Shown here one piece after another: positions 1 through 9,161 of a stretch of DNA of 64,000 nt; within the stretch, counting starts at the first letter, position 1; each line of letters opens with the position of its first letter. This stretch comes from Actinocorallia sp. API 0066 (GTDB taxonomy: Bacteria > Actinomycetota > Actinomycetes > Streptosporangiales > Streptosporangiaceae), in assembly GCF_020991275.1 (NCBI RefSeq), contig NZ_JAJLQY010000001.1, forward strand, positions 868,001-932,000, in the 5' to 3' direction. The notes beneath the pieces are model-generated. The model ran no database searches and was not told the DNA's origin. It worked only from the letters and a program-made list of their open reading frames with translations. A program made the translations under genes and the position numbers.

Positions 1-88
1 TCCAGCGGCGCGGGGTGCGACGGTGCGAGTGGGACACGCTCATACCGAAGCCGGGGCCCTTGCCGCACACTTCGCAGTTGGCAGCCAC
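1..88 (-). CDS. rpmB: Large ribosomal subunit protein bL28 (partial)
   Basis: The reverse strand reads [20 protein letters not shown] and then an Arg-rich SHRRTPRRW, the N-terminus of bacterial L28 with the first CxxC pair of the zinc-binding form. It starts at GTG (88-86) and runs off the window edge, so only 29 codons are visible. It is a structural protein of the 50S subunit. It diverges from the FakA-like kinase gene; the 279 bp between them must hold both promoters, but I could not pick a convincing -35/-10 pair. Next to a FakA/YloV homologue and recG this is the rpmB-yloV-recG arrangement known from Gram-positives. Confidence 0.93.
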   Translation of the reverse strand, partial: MAANCEVCGKGPGFGMSVSHSHRRTPRRW

Positions 89-367
89 GGTAACTCCAAA
101 CAGTCGAGAACTCGGGCACCCCAGGCGGATTCCAGCCGGGGCGCTCACACGGAAAAGGTCCCCGCGCAGGGGGACGCTCGGAACAGGGTAGCGGAACCCG
201 CCGCTGGTAGGCGAATCGAGGCCGGGTCCGGTTCCGGCGAGGCCGTCGGGTCTGTTGGGGAATGCCGGAATCGCCGGTTCGACACTACGCTCTGGGAGGC
301 GGGCGTCGCGCGGCGTCCGCGCTCAGCCCTCCCCGGGGAGACCCGGAAAAGTCGGGAAAGGGGTCTC

Positions 368-1987
368 GTGCGCGACACCCTGGACGCCCCCGCCGTGCGC
401 CGCTGGGCGCGCCTCGCCGCCGACGCGCTCGGCAGGTCGCGGACCGAGATCGACGCGCTCAACGTCTTCCCGGTGCCCGACGGGGACACCGGCACCAACC
501 TGCACCTCACCGTGCTCGCGGCGGCCGAGGCCGTCGAGGAGCTCGCCGCGTCCGCGCCGCTGGAGGAGGTCTGGCGCACGCTCGGTAGGGCCGCGCTGGT
601 CGGCGCGCGCGGCAACTCGGGGGTGATCGTGAGCCAGGTGCTGTGCGGGCTCGCCGAGACGCTCGGGCCGCGCTCCGCCGCGACCGGCGCCGACCTCGCC
701 GAGGGGCTGGAGCGCGCGGCGGGGCTGGCGCGCGGCGCGGTGTCCCGGCCGGTCGAGGGCACGATCCTCACCGTGCTCCAGGCGGCCGCCGCCGCGGCTG
801 TGCGGCCCGAGGCGCCGTTCCCGCCGCGCGACCCCGCTCCGGGCGCCGAACTCGCCGAGACGGTCCGGGCGGCCGTCAGGGGGGCGCGCAGGGCGCTGCG
901 GGAGACGCCGGGCGGCCTGCCGGTGCTCGCCGAGCACGGTGTGGTGGACGCGGGCGGCGCGGGCCTGTGCGTCCTGCTGGACGCGCTCGCCGCGGTGATC
1001 ACCGAGGAGTACCCCGAGCGGTGGGAGGTGCCCGCCCGCACCGAGCCGAGGGCGTCCCTGAACCTGCCGAAGCAGCGGGTCGAGGACCCCGGCTACGAGG
1101 TGATGTACCTGCTGGAGGCGGAGGACACCGTCATCCCGGCGCTGCGTGAGTCACTCGACGCGCTGGGCGACTCCCTGGTCGTGGTGGGCGGCGACGGCCT
1201 GTGGAACGTCCACGTCCACGTGGACGACGCGGGCGCGGCCATCGAGGCGGGCCTCGCGGCCGGAAAGACCAGGCGTATCCGCGTCACCTATCTCGCCGTC
1301 GATTCCGGACGGCCGAAGCCGCCCTGCACAGGGCGCGGCGTGGTGGCGGTGACGGCGGCGGACGGGCTCGCCGCGCTGTTCGAGGAGGCGGGGGCGACGG
1401 TGGTGCGCCGCCCGTCCGGCGGGATGCCGCATCTGGCGGTGCTCGTGGAGGCGATCCTCGCGGCGGGCGACGAGGTCGCCGTGTTGCCCAACGAGCCGGA
1501 GGTGCTGGCGCTCGCCGAGGCGGCGGCGGTGCGGGCCCGCGAGAGCGGCGTGCGCATCTCGGTGGTGCCGACCAAGGCGTCGGTGCAGGGCCTGGCGGCG
1601 CTCGCGGTGCACGACCCCCTGCGGCACTTCCGCGACGACGTGATCGCGATGACGGGCACGGCACTGGCCACGCGCTTCGGTGGACTGCGCGTGGCCAGTG
1701 GGGAGGCGATGACGACGGTGGGGTTCTGCCGCGAGGGTGATGTGCTCGGCCTCATCGAGGGCGACGTCGCGTTGATCGGCGATGACCTGGAGGACGTCGC
1801 GTGGCGGGTGCTCTCCCGCATGCTCTCCGGGGGCGGCGAGGTGGTCACCGTGGTCACCGGGGCCGGGGTGCCCGACGGGTTCGCCGCCGGGATCGCCGGG
1901 AGGTTGCGGGCCCTACGGCCCGACGTGGAGGTGACGTTCTACGACGGCGGCCAGGTGCTGTACCCGGTGCTCCTCGGCGTCGAGTGA
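368..1987 (+). CDS. DAK2/DegV-type kinase, FakA (YloV)-like
   Basis: A 539-aa cytosolic protein. The N-terminal DhaL (DAK2) domain shows the nucleotide/Mg loop VFPVPDGDTGTN at about residues 33-44 and the RGNSGVIVSQ stretch. The C-terminal half resembles the FakA middle and C-terminal domains, and the length matches the usual ~550 aa of FakA/YloV. In Firmicutes FakA phosphorylates fatty acids presented by a FakB (DegV) protein; the partner and substrate here are not shown. I chose GTG at 368 because homologues begin just before the helix that precedes the DGDTGTN loop, and GAAAGGGG lies upstream. The frame stays open upstream of 368 but has no homologous content. Its 3' end overlaps the convergent gene 1939-2289. 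Confidence 0.85.
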   Translation: MRDTLDAPAVRRWARLAADALGRSRTEIDALNVFPVPDGDTGTNLHLTVLAAAEAVEELAASAPLEEVWRTLGRAALVGARGNSGVIVSQVLCGLAETLGPRSAATGADLAEGLERAAGLARGAVSRPVEGTILTVLQAAAAAAVRPEAPFPPRDPAPGAELAETVRAAVRGARRALRETPGGLPVLAEHGVVDAGGAGLCVLLDALAAVITEEYPERWEVPARTEPRASLNLPKQRVEDPGYEVMYLLEAEDTVIPALRESLDALGDSLVVVGGDGLWNVHVHVDDAGAAIEAGLAAGKTRRIRVTYLAVDSGRPKPPCTGRGVVAVTAADGLAALFEEAGATVVRRPSGGMPHLAVLVEAILAAGDEVAVLPNEPEVLALAEAAAVRARESGVRISVVPTKASVQGLAALAVHDPLRHFRDDVIAMTGTALATRFGGLRVASGEAMTTVGFCREGDVLGLIEGDVALIGDDLEDVAWRVLSRMLSGGGEVVTVVTGAGVPDGFAAGIAGRLRALRPDVEVTFYDGGQVLYPVLLGVE

Positions 1988-2289
1988 GCGGGCACGCCCA
2001 GGCTCTGGCAGACGCTGGCGGTGGCCTGGTCGAGGTCGCCGACGGCCGCGATGCGCTCGCCCCAGGGCCACCAGAGCGCCTCGTCTTCGAGGACGATCTC
2101 TTCGGCGGCGCCGGGGGCGGCGGGGTTGCTGACGTGCAGCGCGGGCGGCCGTCCGATGGGCTGCTCGAGCCGGGCGCGCAGGCCGTGCGGGACGAGCCTG
2201 TCGGCCAGCGAGCTGAGGAGGCCGATGTGGCTGCGCTCAAGGGTGGGGGTGGCGGTCAGAGTGACCATGGTGGTGACGCTCCACTTCAT
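1939..2289 (-). CDS. Conserved hypothetical protein
   Basis: A 116-aa protein starting MKWSVTTMVTLTATPTLE, containing LVPHGLRARL, LHVSNPAAPGAAEE and ALWWPWGERIA. It looks like a real actinobacterial hypothetical: balanced composition, no low complexity, with a conserved-looking WWPW/HVSNP core. I know no function. It has no transmembrane segment or signal peptide. It converges on the FakA-like gene with a 49-bp 3' overlap and diverges from recG. The start is uncertain: an in-frame ATG at 2319 has AAAGGGGG almost touching it, whereas 2289 fits the protein better but lacks a clear ribosome binding site. Confidence 0.6.
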   Translation of the reverse strand: MKWSVTTMVTLTATPTLERSHIGLLSSLADRLVPHGLRARLEQPIGRPPALHVSNPAAPGAAEEIVLEDEALWWPWGERIAAVGDLDQATASVCQSLGVPAHSTPRSTGYSTWPPS

Positions 2290-2482
2290 TGTGGGTGATC
2301 TAAAGCACCCTTCTAGCATGTCCCCCTTTTACCGTTTTGGGCAAGCCGATTCCCCTGATCTTTACCTTTCCGCGTTCCGGCGGTGACGCCCCTGACCAGG
2401 CATTACCCGCACCCGCCTGGGCGCTGCCCGCCGATCTCCACCTTCGGGACGCCCGCGCGCGGCGGCCCTTCCATCGGCTGTA

Positions 2483-4675
2483 ATGGTCGGTGTGACCCTC
2501 GCAGACGACCTGAGGAAGACCGTCGGCGACAAGACCGCCAAGGTGCTCAAAAGCAAGTGGGACATGGCCACGGTCGGCGACCTGCTGCGCCACTATCCGC
2601 GCAGGTACGTGCGGCATGGCGAGCTCACCGACCTCGCCTCGCTCACCGAGGGCGAGGACGTGACCGTCGTCGGCAGGGTGGTCGACTCCCGGCAGCGCAA
2701 GATAACCAAACGTCCTTTCCAGCTCCTCGAAGTGACCGTGGAGGACGCCACAGGGCGCCGGATCAGCCTGACGTTCTTCGGGACCGGCGTGCACAAGGCG
2801 GCAGCCGACCTCCAGTCCGGCGTGCTCGCGATGATCGCCGGACGGGTCGGCCTCTACCGGGGCAAGGTCCAGCTCACCCACCCCGACTACGAGGTGATCC
2901 CGGGCAGGGCGACCGCCGAGACCGTCGAGGAGTACGCGGCGCGGCCGATCCCGATCTACCCGGCCACCAAGGACCTGCCGTCCTGGAAGATCAAGAAGGC
3001 GGTGGAGTACGCGCTCGGCCCCGGACTCGACCTCGCCGACCCGATGCCCGCCTCCGTGCTCGGGCGGCGCGGCCTCGTCCCGCTGGGCGCCGCGCTGGAG
3101 GGCATCCACCGGCCCAAGGACGACGACGAGCTGAGGGCGGCCCGCAAGCGGCTCAAGTGGGACGAGGCGTTCTACGTCCAGCTCGCCCTGGCGCTGCGCC
3201 GGGAGGCCGCCGCCGACCTGCCCGCCACGCCGCGTCCCGACCGCGCCGACGGGCTGCGCGCCGCCTTCGACGCCGCGCTCCCGTTCACCCTCACCGACGG
3301 GCAGGTCGAGGTGGGCGCGGAGATCTCCGCCGACCTCGCGCGCGCGCATCCGATGCACCGCCTCCTCCAGGGCGACGTGGGCGCGGGCAAGACCGTCGTC
3401 GCGCTGCGCGCGATGCTCCAGGTCGTCGACAACGGCGGCCAGGCCGCGCTGCTCGCGCCCACCGAGGTCCTCGCGCAGCAGCACTACAGGTCCATCCTGA
3501 GCCTGCTCGGGCCGCTCGCCAGGGCGGGCCAGCTGGACGGCGTCGAGGGCGCTACCCGGGTGGCGCTGCTGACGGGCTCGCAGGGCGCCAAGGCGAAGCG
3601 AGCCGCCTTGCTGGAGGCCGCCTCCGGGGGCGCGGGGATCGTCGTGGGCACGCACGCGCTGATCCAGGAGCACGTCCAGTTCGCCGACCTCGGCCTCATC
3701 GTGGTGGACGAGCAGCACAGGTTCGGCGTCGAGCAGCGCGACGCGCTGCGCGAGAAGGTCGCCGGGGGCCGTCCGCACGTGCTCGTGATGACGGCGACGC
3801 CGATCCCGCGCACGGTCGCGATGACCGTCTTCGGCGACCTGGACACCTCCGTCCTCGCCCAGTTGCCCGCCGGACGGGCCGCCGTCGCCACCCACGTGGT
3901 GCCGCCGGAGAAGCCGGCGTTCCTGGCGCGGGCGTGGCAGCGGATCCGGGAGGAGGCGGCGGAGGGCCGTCAGGCGTACATCGTGTGCCCGCGCATCGGC
4001 GACGACGCCGGAGGCAGGGCGGGGGAGGAGGAAGACCTCCCGCGTGAGGAGGGCGAGGCCCGTCCTCCGCTCGCCGTGATGGAGCTGCTTCCGCTGCTGG
4101 AGGGCGAACTCCTCCGGGGCCTGCGCATCGACGTCCTGCACGGCCGGATGCACCCCGACGACAAGGACGCGGCGATGCGGAGGTTCGCGGCGGGGGAGAC
4201 CGACGTGCTGCTCGCCACCACCGTCGTCGAGGTCGGTGTGGACGTCCCCAACGCCACGGTGATGATGATCATGGACGCCGACCGCTTCGGTGTCTCCCAG
4301 CTGCACCAGCTGCGCGGCCGGGTGGGCCGTGGCGGGCTGCCGGGCCTGTGCCTCCTCGTCACCGACGTCCCCGCCGACGCGCCCGCGCGCGCACGGCTGG
4401 AGGCGGTGGCCTCGACGTCGGACGGCTTCGAGCTCTCCCGGCTCGACCTTGAGCAGCGCAGGGAGGGCGACATCCTGGGGGCCGCCCAGTCCGGCACCCG
4501 CTCGACGCTGCGCCTCCTGACGCTCCAGTACGACGAGCCCGTGATCTCGAACGCCCGTAAGGAGGCGTCCCGGCTTCTGGCGGAGGATCCCGGCCTCGCC
4601 GGGCACCCGGAGGTGCGGGCCGCGCTGGAGGAGTTCCTCACCGAGGATCGGGCGGACTACCTCGACAAGGCATGA
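2483..4675 (+). CDS. recG: ATP-dependent DNA helicase RecG
   Basis: A 730-aa superfamily 2 helicase that regresses stalled forks and branch-migrates Holliday junctions. An N-terminal OB/wedge domain (about residues 50-150) precedes the helicase core: Walker A QGDVGAGKT near 297-304, DEQHRFG (motif II), MTATPIPRT (motif III), then the C-terminal helicase lobe with ATTVVEVGVDVPNA and QLRGRVGRG. The length is normal for RecG. ATG at 2483 is followed by the usual short helix; GTG at 2492 is an alternative. It stands alone, with a convergent hypothetical upstream and a 224-bp gap before the HEAT-repeat gene. Confidence 0.97.
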   Translation: MVGVTLADDLRKTVGDKTAKVLKSKWDMATVGDLLRHYPRRYVRHGELTDLASLTEGEDVTVVGRVVDSRQRKITKRPFQLLEVTVEDATGRRISLTFFGTGVHKAAADLQSGVLAMIAGRVGLYRGKVQLTHPDYEVIPGRATAETVEEYAARPIPIYPATKDLPSWKIKKAVEYALGPGLDLADPMPASVLGRRGLVPLGAALEGIHRPKDDDELRAARKRLKWDEAFYVQLALALRREAAADLPATPRPDRADGLRAAFDAALPFTLTDGQVEVGAEISADLARAHPMHRLLQGDVGAGKTVVALRAMLQVVDNGGQAALLAPTEVLAQQHYRSILSLLGPLARAGQLDGVEGATRVALLTGSQGAKAKRAALLEAASGGAGIVVGTHALIQEHVQFADLGLIVVDEQHRFGVEQRDALREKVAGGRPHVLVMTATPIPRTVAMTVFGDLDTSVLAQLPAGRAAVATHVVPPEKPAFLARAWQRIREEAAEGRQAYIVCPRIGDDAGGRAGEEEDLPREEGEARPPLAVMELLPLLEGELLRGLRIDVLHGRMHPDDKDAAMRRFAAGETDVLLATTVVEVGVDVPNATVMMIMDADRFGVSQLHQLRGRVGRGGLPGLCLLVTDVPADAPARARLEAVASTSDGFELSRLDLEQRREGDILGAAQSGTRSTLRLLTLQYDEPVISNARKEASRLLAEDPGLAGHPEVRAALEEFLTEDRADYLDKA

Positions 4676-4899
4676 ACAGCGGGACAAGTCGCCTGACAAC
4701 CCGGGTGAAGTGATCTCCACGAGGCATTGCCTACTAAATAGGTTGACTTAATGGGAGAAGTGGGCGACCATCTTTTCCATGACCGCTGCACTCCTGGTCG
4801 GCCGTCCGCACGTCGATCTGCGACGCCAGGCGAGCTGCCTGTGTCGCCCTTGCCGCTGACCCCGCGCACCGGCCACGACGCACCCGACTGGAGAAGAGC

Positions 4900-5727
4900 A
4901 TGTCCGACCTCAGCTTGCTGGAGGAGTACCTCCGCGACCCCGACCCCCGAGTCCGCCGCGCCGCCGTCGAGATCCTCGCCGAGACCGCGCCCGGCGGCTC
5001 CGGTGACGCCCTCGCCTGGGCGCTCGCCGACGAGGACCCCGACGTCCGCGCCAGCGCCGCGCTGGCCCTGGCCACGCTACGCCCGCCCGTCGGCGAGGAC
5101 GGCGTCGCCGCCCTGCGCCTGGCGGCCGCGCGCGGCGCCGACCCGCTCGTGCGGGGCACCGCCGAAGCCCACCTGCGCGTCCTCGTGGACGCGCACCGCT
5201 CCCTGTACGCCCAGGGCCTGGCCGACGACGAGCCCCAGATCCGCGCTCAGGCCGTGCTGGCGCTGACCGCGCTGCGGGCCGCCGACGCCGTCCGCGAGGC
5301 CGCCGACGACCCCGCCAGGGACGTGCGCGTCGCGGTCGCGGACGGGCTGGCCAGGCTCGGCACCGCCGACGGCCTCGACCAGCTCCTGGACGACCACGAC
5401 CCGGTCGTCAGGCTCGCCGCGCTGGACGCCGTCGCGGCGCTCGGCGTGCCCGGCGAGCTGGTGCCGCGCGTGCTGCGGTCCCTCTCGCACGCGGGCTGGC
5501 AGGTGCGCAAGCGCGCCGCCCGGGTCCTGGCCGGAGCCTCCGCCGCCGACGCCGCGGCGCCCCTGTCGGTGGCGCTGCGCGACCCGGTCGTGGACGTGCG
5601 GCGCGAGGCCGTCGCGTCGCTCGAACAGTGGGCGTCGCGCGAGCCCGGCGTGCTCGCCGCGCTCACCGAGGCGCTCGCCGACCCCGACCCGGGCGTCCGC
5701 ACCCAGGTGCGCTGGGCGCTGGCCTGA
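4900..5727 (+). CDS. HEAT-repeat protein
   Basis: A 275-aa soluble protein made almost wholly of helical HEAT-like repeats. The recurring unit is DxDPxVRxxAxxxLA, seen as DPDPRVRRAAVEILAE, DEDPDVRASAALALAT, DPARDVRVAVADGLAR, DHDPVVRLAALDAVAA and finally DPDPGVRTQVRWALA at the C-terminus. Such proteins are usually scaffolds; no enzymatic motif is visible and no partner is indicated by context. GGAGAAGAGC lies immediately before ATG 4900. It is followed after 30 bp by rsmD and may be cotranscribed with it. Confidence 0.85.
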   Translation: MSDLSLLEEYLRDPDPRVRRAAVEILAETAPGGSGDALAWALADEDPDVRASAALALATLRPPVGEDGVAALRLAAARGADPLVRGTAEAHLRVLVDAHRSLYAQGLADDEPQIRAQAVLALTALRAADAVREAADDPARDVRVAVADGLARLGTADGLDQLLDDHDPVVRLAALDAVAALGVPGELVPRVLRSLSHAGWQVRKRAARVLAGASAADAAAPLSVALRDPVVDVRREAVASLEQWASREPGVLAALTEALADPDPGVRTQVRWALA

Positions 5728-5757
5728 CCCCGCCCGCCGGGGCGGGAGAATGGCCCC

Positions 5758-6327
5758 ATGACGAGGGTGATCGCCGGAACGGCCGGAGGCAGGAGGCTCG
5801 CGACCCCCGAGGGGCGCGACACCCGGCCCACCAGCGACAGGGCGAGGGAGGGCCTGTTCTCCACGGCGCAGGCCCTCCTCGGCTCCCTGAGCGGCGTCCG
5901 GGCGGCCGACCTCTACGCCGGATCCGGCGCGGTCGGCCTTGAGGCGCTGTCACGCGGGGCGTCCCACGCGCTGCTCGTGGAGTCACACCCGCGCGCGGCC
6001 AAGGTGATCCGCGCGAACATCGAAGCGCTCGGCCTGCCCGGCGCCCGCCTGGTGACGGACAAGGTGGAACGCCTCCTGCGGACGGCCCCCGACGAGCCGT
6101 ACGACTTCGTCTTCGCCGACCCGCCTTACGCCGTCCCGGACGCGACGGTCGTTGCGGTCCTGGAGGCGCTGCGCGACAACGGGTGGCTCGCCGACGGCGC
6201 CCTCGTGGCGGTCGAACGGGCCAGCAGGGGCGCCGCACCGGCGTGGCCCGAGGGCTATGTGCCCGAGCGGGAGCGCCGTTACGGCGAGGCCGTCTTCCAC
6301 TACGCGTCTTACGAGCGGTCCGCGTAG
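5758..6327 (+). CDS. rsmD: 16S rRNA (guanine966-N2)-methyltransferase RsmD
   Basis: A 189-aa class I SAM methyltransferase. It begins MTRVIAGTAGGRRLATP and TRPTSDRAREGLFS, both typical of RsmD. The SAM-binding motif I is DLYAGSGAVGLEALSRGA at about residues 45-62, and the N-methylation motif IV is FADPPYA near residue 120. It methylates N2 of G966 in 16S rRNA during 30S assembly. The length is normal. It commonly neighbours coaD; here a penicillin-binding protein gene lies between the two. Confidence 0.93.
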   Translation: MTRVIAGTAGGRRLATPEGRDTRPTSDRAREGLFSTAQALLGSLSGVRAADLYAGSGAVGLEALSRGASHALLVESHPRAAKVIRANIEALGLPGARLVTDKVERLLRTAPDEPYDFVFADPPYAVPDATVVAVLEALRDNGWLADGALVAVERASRGAAPAWPEGYVPERERRYGEAVFHYASYERSA

Positions 6328-6374
6328 GTCGCCTTTCCCGTCGCTTTCCCCGCCGCCGGTTAGCGTCGGCGGGT

Positions 6375-7796
6375 GTGAACGTCCAGCTCAGGCGGACCGC
6401 TGTCGTCGCGCTCACGATGATCATCGCGATCATGGTGAACGTCACGTGGATCATGGGCTTCCAGGCCGACGGACTCCGCGACGACCCGCGCAACGCCCGC
6501 CAGTTCAACCGGCAGTACGAGCGGGACAGGGGCGCGATCCTCGCCGGGGACCTCAGGGTCGCCTACTCCGCGCCCAACCGCGACGGGAAGACGTTCGACA
6601 GGCACTACCGCGAAGGCGAGGTCTTCGCTCCCGTCACCGGCTATCTCGGCGCCTTCAGCAAGACGGGCCTGGAGTCCGCGATGAACGGCGTCCTGGACGG
6701 CACCGATGGGCGGGTCTCCGTACGCGGCCTGGTGGACTGGCTCACCGGCGAGCTGCCCAAGGGCGCCGACGTGCATACGACGATCGTGCCGAGGGCGCAG
6801 CGCGTCGCCTACCGGGAGCTGGCCGCGAGCACCACCCTCCAGGCCGCCGCCGTCGCGGTGAACGCCAGGACGGGCGCCATCGAGGTGATGGCCTCCTATC
6901 CGTCCTTCGACCCCGAGGACGTCGCCACGCGCGACATCGCCGCCGCCGGTAATGCACTCCAGCGCCTTGAGGGCGCCGCAGGCAACCCCCTGCTCAACAA
7001 GGCGACCCGTGAGCTGTACCCGCCCGGCTCGTCCTTCAAGATCGTGACGGCCGCCGCCGCGCTCGCCGACGGCATCGCCGAGGACGGCACCGTGCCGGCG
7101 GGCGCCTCCTACCGGCTGCCCGGGACGAACACCGTCATCGGCAACAGCCATGACTCCGGCGGCTGCGGCCTGCCGAGGACGACGCTCGTGAACGCGTTCG
7201 CCCAGTCCTGCAACACCACGTTCGCCGAGATCGGCGCCGAAGAGGTCGGCAACGCGGGGATGCGGGAGCGGTCGGCGGCCTTCGGCTACGGGGAGCGCTG
7301 GGAGTACGCGCCCGGCCTCAGGGCCGTCGCCAGCGCCTTCCCCGACACCGACGCCGCCCAGACGGCCCTCGCCTCCTACGGGCAGGGCCAGAACGTCGCC
7401 ACGGTCCTCCAGATGGCGCTCGTGGCCGCCGCAGTGGCCAACGGCGGCGACCTCATGCGCCCCCGCCTCGTCCAGAAGGTGACGCTGCGGGGCTCGACCC
7501 TGGAGGAGACCGAGCCGTCACGGTTCGGAAAGGCGGTCTCGGCGGCGCACGCCGCGCGGCTCGGAGAGATGATGGAAGCGGTGGTCAGCACGGGGACGGC
7601 CACCAATCTCCGGGGCAGGGAGGTGGCGGGCAAGACGGGCACCGCCGACGTGGACGGCGGCGCCCACAATGACCGGTGGTTCGTCGGCTACTCGACCTCC
7701 GGCCCCCACGCCATCGCCGTGATGACCCAGGGCGCCGGGTTCGGGGGGAGCGTCGCGGGGCCGATCATGGCGGCGATCGCGGACGCGCTCCGCTGA
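6375..7796 (+). CDS. Penicillin-binding transpeptidase (class B-like, PbpA type)
   Basis: A 473-aa membrane-anchored D,D-transpeptidase that cross-links peptidoglycan. One N-terminal anchor (TAVVALTMIIAIMVNVTWIM, about residues 7-26) is followed by an extracellular region. The three catalytic motifs are present: SxxK in YPPGSSFKIV, SxN in AQSCNTTF, and KTG in VAGKTGTADV. The length and lack of a glycosyltransferase domain fit the actinobacterial PbpA group (~490 aa). GTG 6375 (VNVQLRRTAVV) was chosen because it opens just before the anchor; the longer upstream reading frame overlaps rsmD and is Arg-rich. No rodA or pkn gene is adjacent, unlike the mycobacterial pbpA locus. Confidence 0.9.
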   Translation: MNVQLRRTAVVALTMIIAIMVNVTWIMGFQADGLRDDPRNARQFNRQYERDRGAILAGDLRVAYSAPNRDGKTFDRHYREGEVFAPVTGYLGAFSKTGLESAMNGVLDGTDGRVSVRGLVDWLTGELPKGADVHTTIVPRAQRVAYRELAASTTLQAAAVAVNARTGAIEVMASYPSFDPEDVATRDIAAAGNALQRLEGAAGNPLLNKATRELYPPGSSFKIVTAAAALADGIAEDGTVPAGASYRLPGTNTVIGNSHDSGGCGLPRTTLVNAFAQSCNTTFAEIGAEEVGNAGMRERSAAFGYGERWEYAPGLRAVASAFPDTDAAQTALASYGQGQNVATVLQMALVAAAVANGGDLMRPRLVQKVTLRGSTLEETEPSRFGKAVSAAHAARLGEMMEAVVSTGTATNLRGREVAGKTGTADVDGGAHNDRWFVGYSTSGPHAIAVMTQGAGFGGSVAGPIMAAIADALR

Positions 7797-7865
7797 TCGT
7801 CGCCCCGGTTCCGGCTGGAGACGGCCGGTTTGGTACCTTCGCGCCGTCCGCACCGAAAGGATTTG

Positions 7866-8351
7866 ATGGTCGTGCGCCGAGTCGTCTGTCCGGGCTCCTT
7901 CGACCCGGTGACCAATGGTCATCTGGACATCGTCAGCCGTGCCTCGCGCCTCTATGACGAGGTCGTGGTCATGGTGTCGATCAACCTGGCCAAGAAGGGC
8001 CTGTTCTCCATCGAGGAGCGCCTCGACATGATCCGCGAGGTCACCCGCTTCCTCGGCAACGTCAAGGTCGACTCGTTCCGCGGCCTGACCGTCGACTACT
8101 GCAAGCAGCACGACATCCCTGTGATCGTCCGCGGCCTGCGCGCGGTGACGGACTACGACTACGAGCTCCAGATCGCCCAGATGAACAACCGCATGTCGGG
8201 CGTGGAGACCCTCTTCATGGCGACGAGCCCGGAGTACGCCTTCCTGTCCTCCAGCCTCATGAAGGAGGTCGTGCGCTGGGGCGGCGACGTGTCCGGCCTC
8301 GTGCCCGAACTCGTGCACGACCGCCTGATCCAGCGCCTCAAGGACGCCTGA
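7866..8351 (+). CDS. coaD: Phosphopantetheine adenylyltransferase CoaD
   Basis: A 161-aa cytosolic enzyme joining ATP and 4'-phosphopantetheine to give dephospho-CoA, the penultimate step of CoA synthesis. The nucleotidyltransferase signature CPGSFDPVTNGHLDI (TxGH-type motif) is at residues 8-22, followed by VRGLRAVTDYDYELQIAQMN and the C-terminal FLSSSLMKEV. The length is typical. AAAGGA sits 4 nt before ATG 7866. A structured repeat (8361-8448) lies immediately downstream and probably ends the transcript. Confidence 0.97.
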   Translation: MVVRRVVCPGSFDPVTNGHLDIVSRASRLYDEVVVMVSINLAKKGLFSIEERLDMIREVTRFLGNVKVDSFRGLTVDYCKQHDIPVIVRGLRAVTDYDYELQIAQMNNRMSGVETLFMATSPEYAFLSSSLMKEVVRWGGDVSGLVPELVHDRLIQRLKDA

Positions 8352-8360
8352 ACCTGCCAG

Positions 8361-8448
8361 CCCCCGGCCAGGTCAACACAGCGCGCCGGGGGCGCTCCCG
8401 ACGAAGTCGGGCCCGCAAAAGCGCCCCCGGCCAGGAAAACACAGCGCG
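8361..8448. repeat. 25-bp direct repeats enclosing a nested hairpin
   Basis: Two copies of CCCCCGGCCAGGnnAACACAGCGCG (8361-8385 and 8424-8448, differing only at the two n positions) are 63 bp apart. The hairpin 8386-8430 sits between and partly inside them. The motif AACACAGCG recurs at 33442-33450, again beside a nested hairpin. Confidence 0.8.
8386..8430 (+). terminator. Nested-hairpin repeat / putative terminator after coaD
   Basis: An 11-bp perfect outer stem, CCGGGGGCGCT (8386-8396) with AGCGCCCCCGG (8420-8430), encloses the hairpin CCCGAC-GAA-GTCGGG followed by CCCGCAAA. The same inner hairpin and CnCGCAA tail occur at 36093-36114 inside a different outer stem. There is no U-tract. Its position after coaD suggests transcription termination or 3'-end protection. 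Confidence 0.6.
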
Positions 8449-8597
8449 TCCAGCGGCTGAGCACCCGCCGAGTTGGGGTGCGCGCCCCGGCTTCGGTATC
8501 CTTGTCCATCGGCCATGCCTGACGTGGCGATCCAACCGTGCACACTTGTGTTCTTCCGGCGCCTCGACGCGTCCGGACGAGCCCTGAAGGGGGAGCC

Positions 8598-9158
8598 CTG
8601 TCCAGCCTCGATCCCAAGGCGCCGCTCGTCGTAGACACCAGGACGCTCGGCCGCCGCCCGGGATCGATGAAGGAACAGCGGTTCACCGCCCCGGCGCCGG
8701 CGGGTCTCGGCGTCGAAATGGTCGGCGTTCCCAAGGACGCCGAGATCGAAGTCGACTCACGGCTCGAATCGGTGATGGAGGGCGTGCTCGTCTCGGGCAC
8801 GGCGCTCTTGCCCATCCAGGGCGAGTGCGCGCGCTGCCTGGACGACATCTCCTTCACCCTGGAGGTGGAGTTCCAGGAACTCTTCGTCTACGACGACACC
8901 CGCTCAGCGGCGGGCGCCGACGAAGACGAACACCGTCTTGACGGGGATCTCCTCGATCTGGAGCCGGTGCTCCGGGACGCGGTGGTGCTCGCACTGCCGC
9001 TGTCCCCCCTGTGCCAGGACGACTGTCCCGGCCTCTGCGCGGAGTGCGGCGCCCGGTTGGCCGATGTCGGCCCCGGGCACACGCATGACGTCGCCGACCC
9101 CCGGTGGGCGGCACTGCAGGGCCTTGCCGAACAACGAGAAGAAAGCCAGGAGGGCTGA
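8598..9158 (+). CDS. YceD family (DUF177) protein, probable CTG start
   Basis: A 186-aa protein of the DUF177/YceD family, almost always encoded just before rpmF and thought to act in 23S rRNA/ribosome maturation. Visible are PLVVDTRTLGRRPGSM near the N-terminus, RLESVMEGVLVSGTA, the Cys pair GECARCLDDI, and a C-terminal metal-type CQDDCPGLCAECGARL. Family proteins begin only a few residues before LDPKAPLVVD. The only codon there is CTG at 8598, with AAGGGGGAG placed ideally upstream. The alternative in-frame GTG at 8538 has no ribosome binding site and would add 20 unmatched residues. rpmF follows after 3 bp. Confidence 0.85.
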   Translation: MSSLDPKAPLVVDTRTLGRRPGSMKEQRFTAPAPAGLGVEMVGVPKDAEIEVDSRLESVMEGVLVSGTALLPIQGECARCLDDISFTLEVEFQELFVYDDTRSAAGADEDEHRLDGDLLDLEPVLRDAVVLALPLSPLCQDDCPGLCAECGARLADVGPGHTHDVADPRWAALQGLAEQREESQEG

Positions 9159-9161
9159 CAA

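Noticed and set aside
2300-4720. 806-codon reverse frame opposite recG, and a 1088-codon frame opposite smc (12067-15333)
   Set aside because: These are antisense shadows produced by GC-rich codon bias; they lack domains, and the sense genes are unambiguous.
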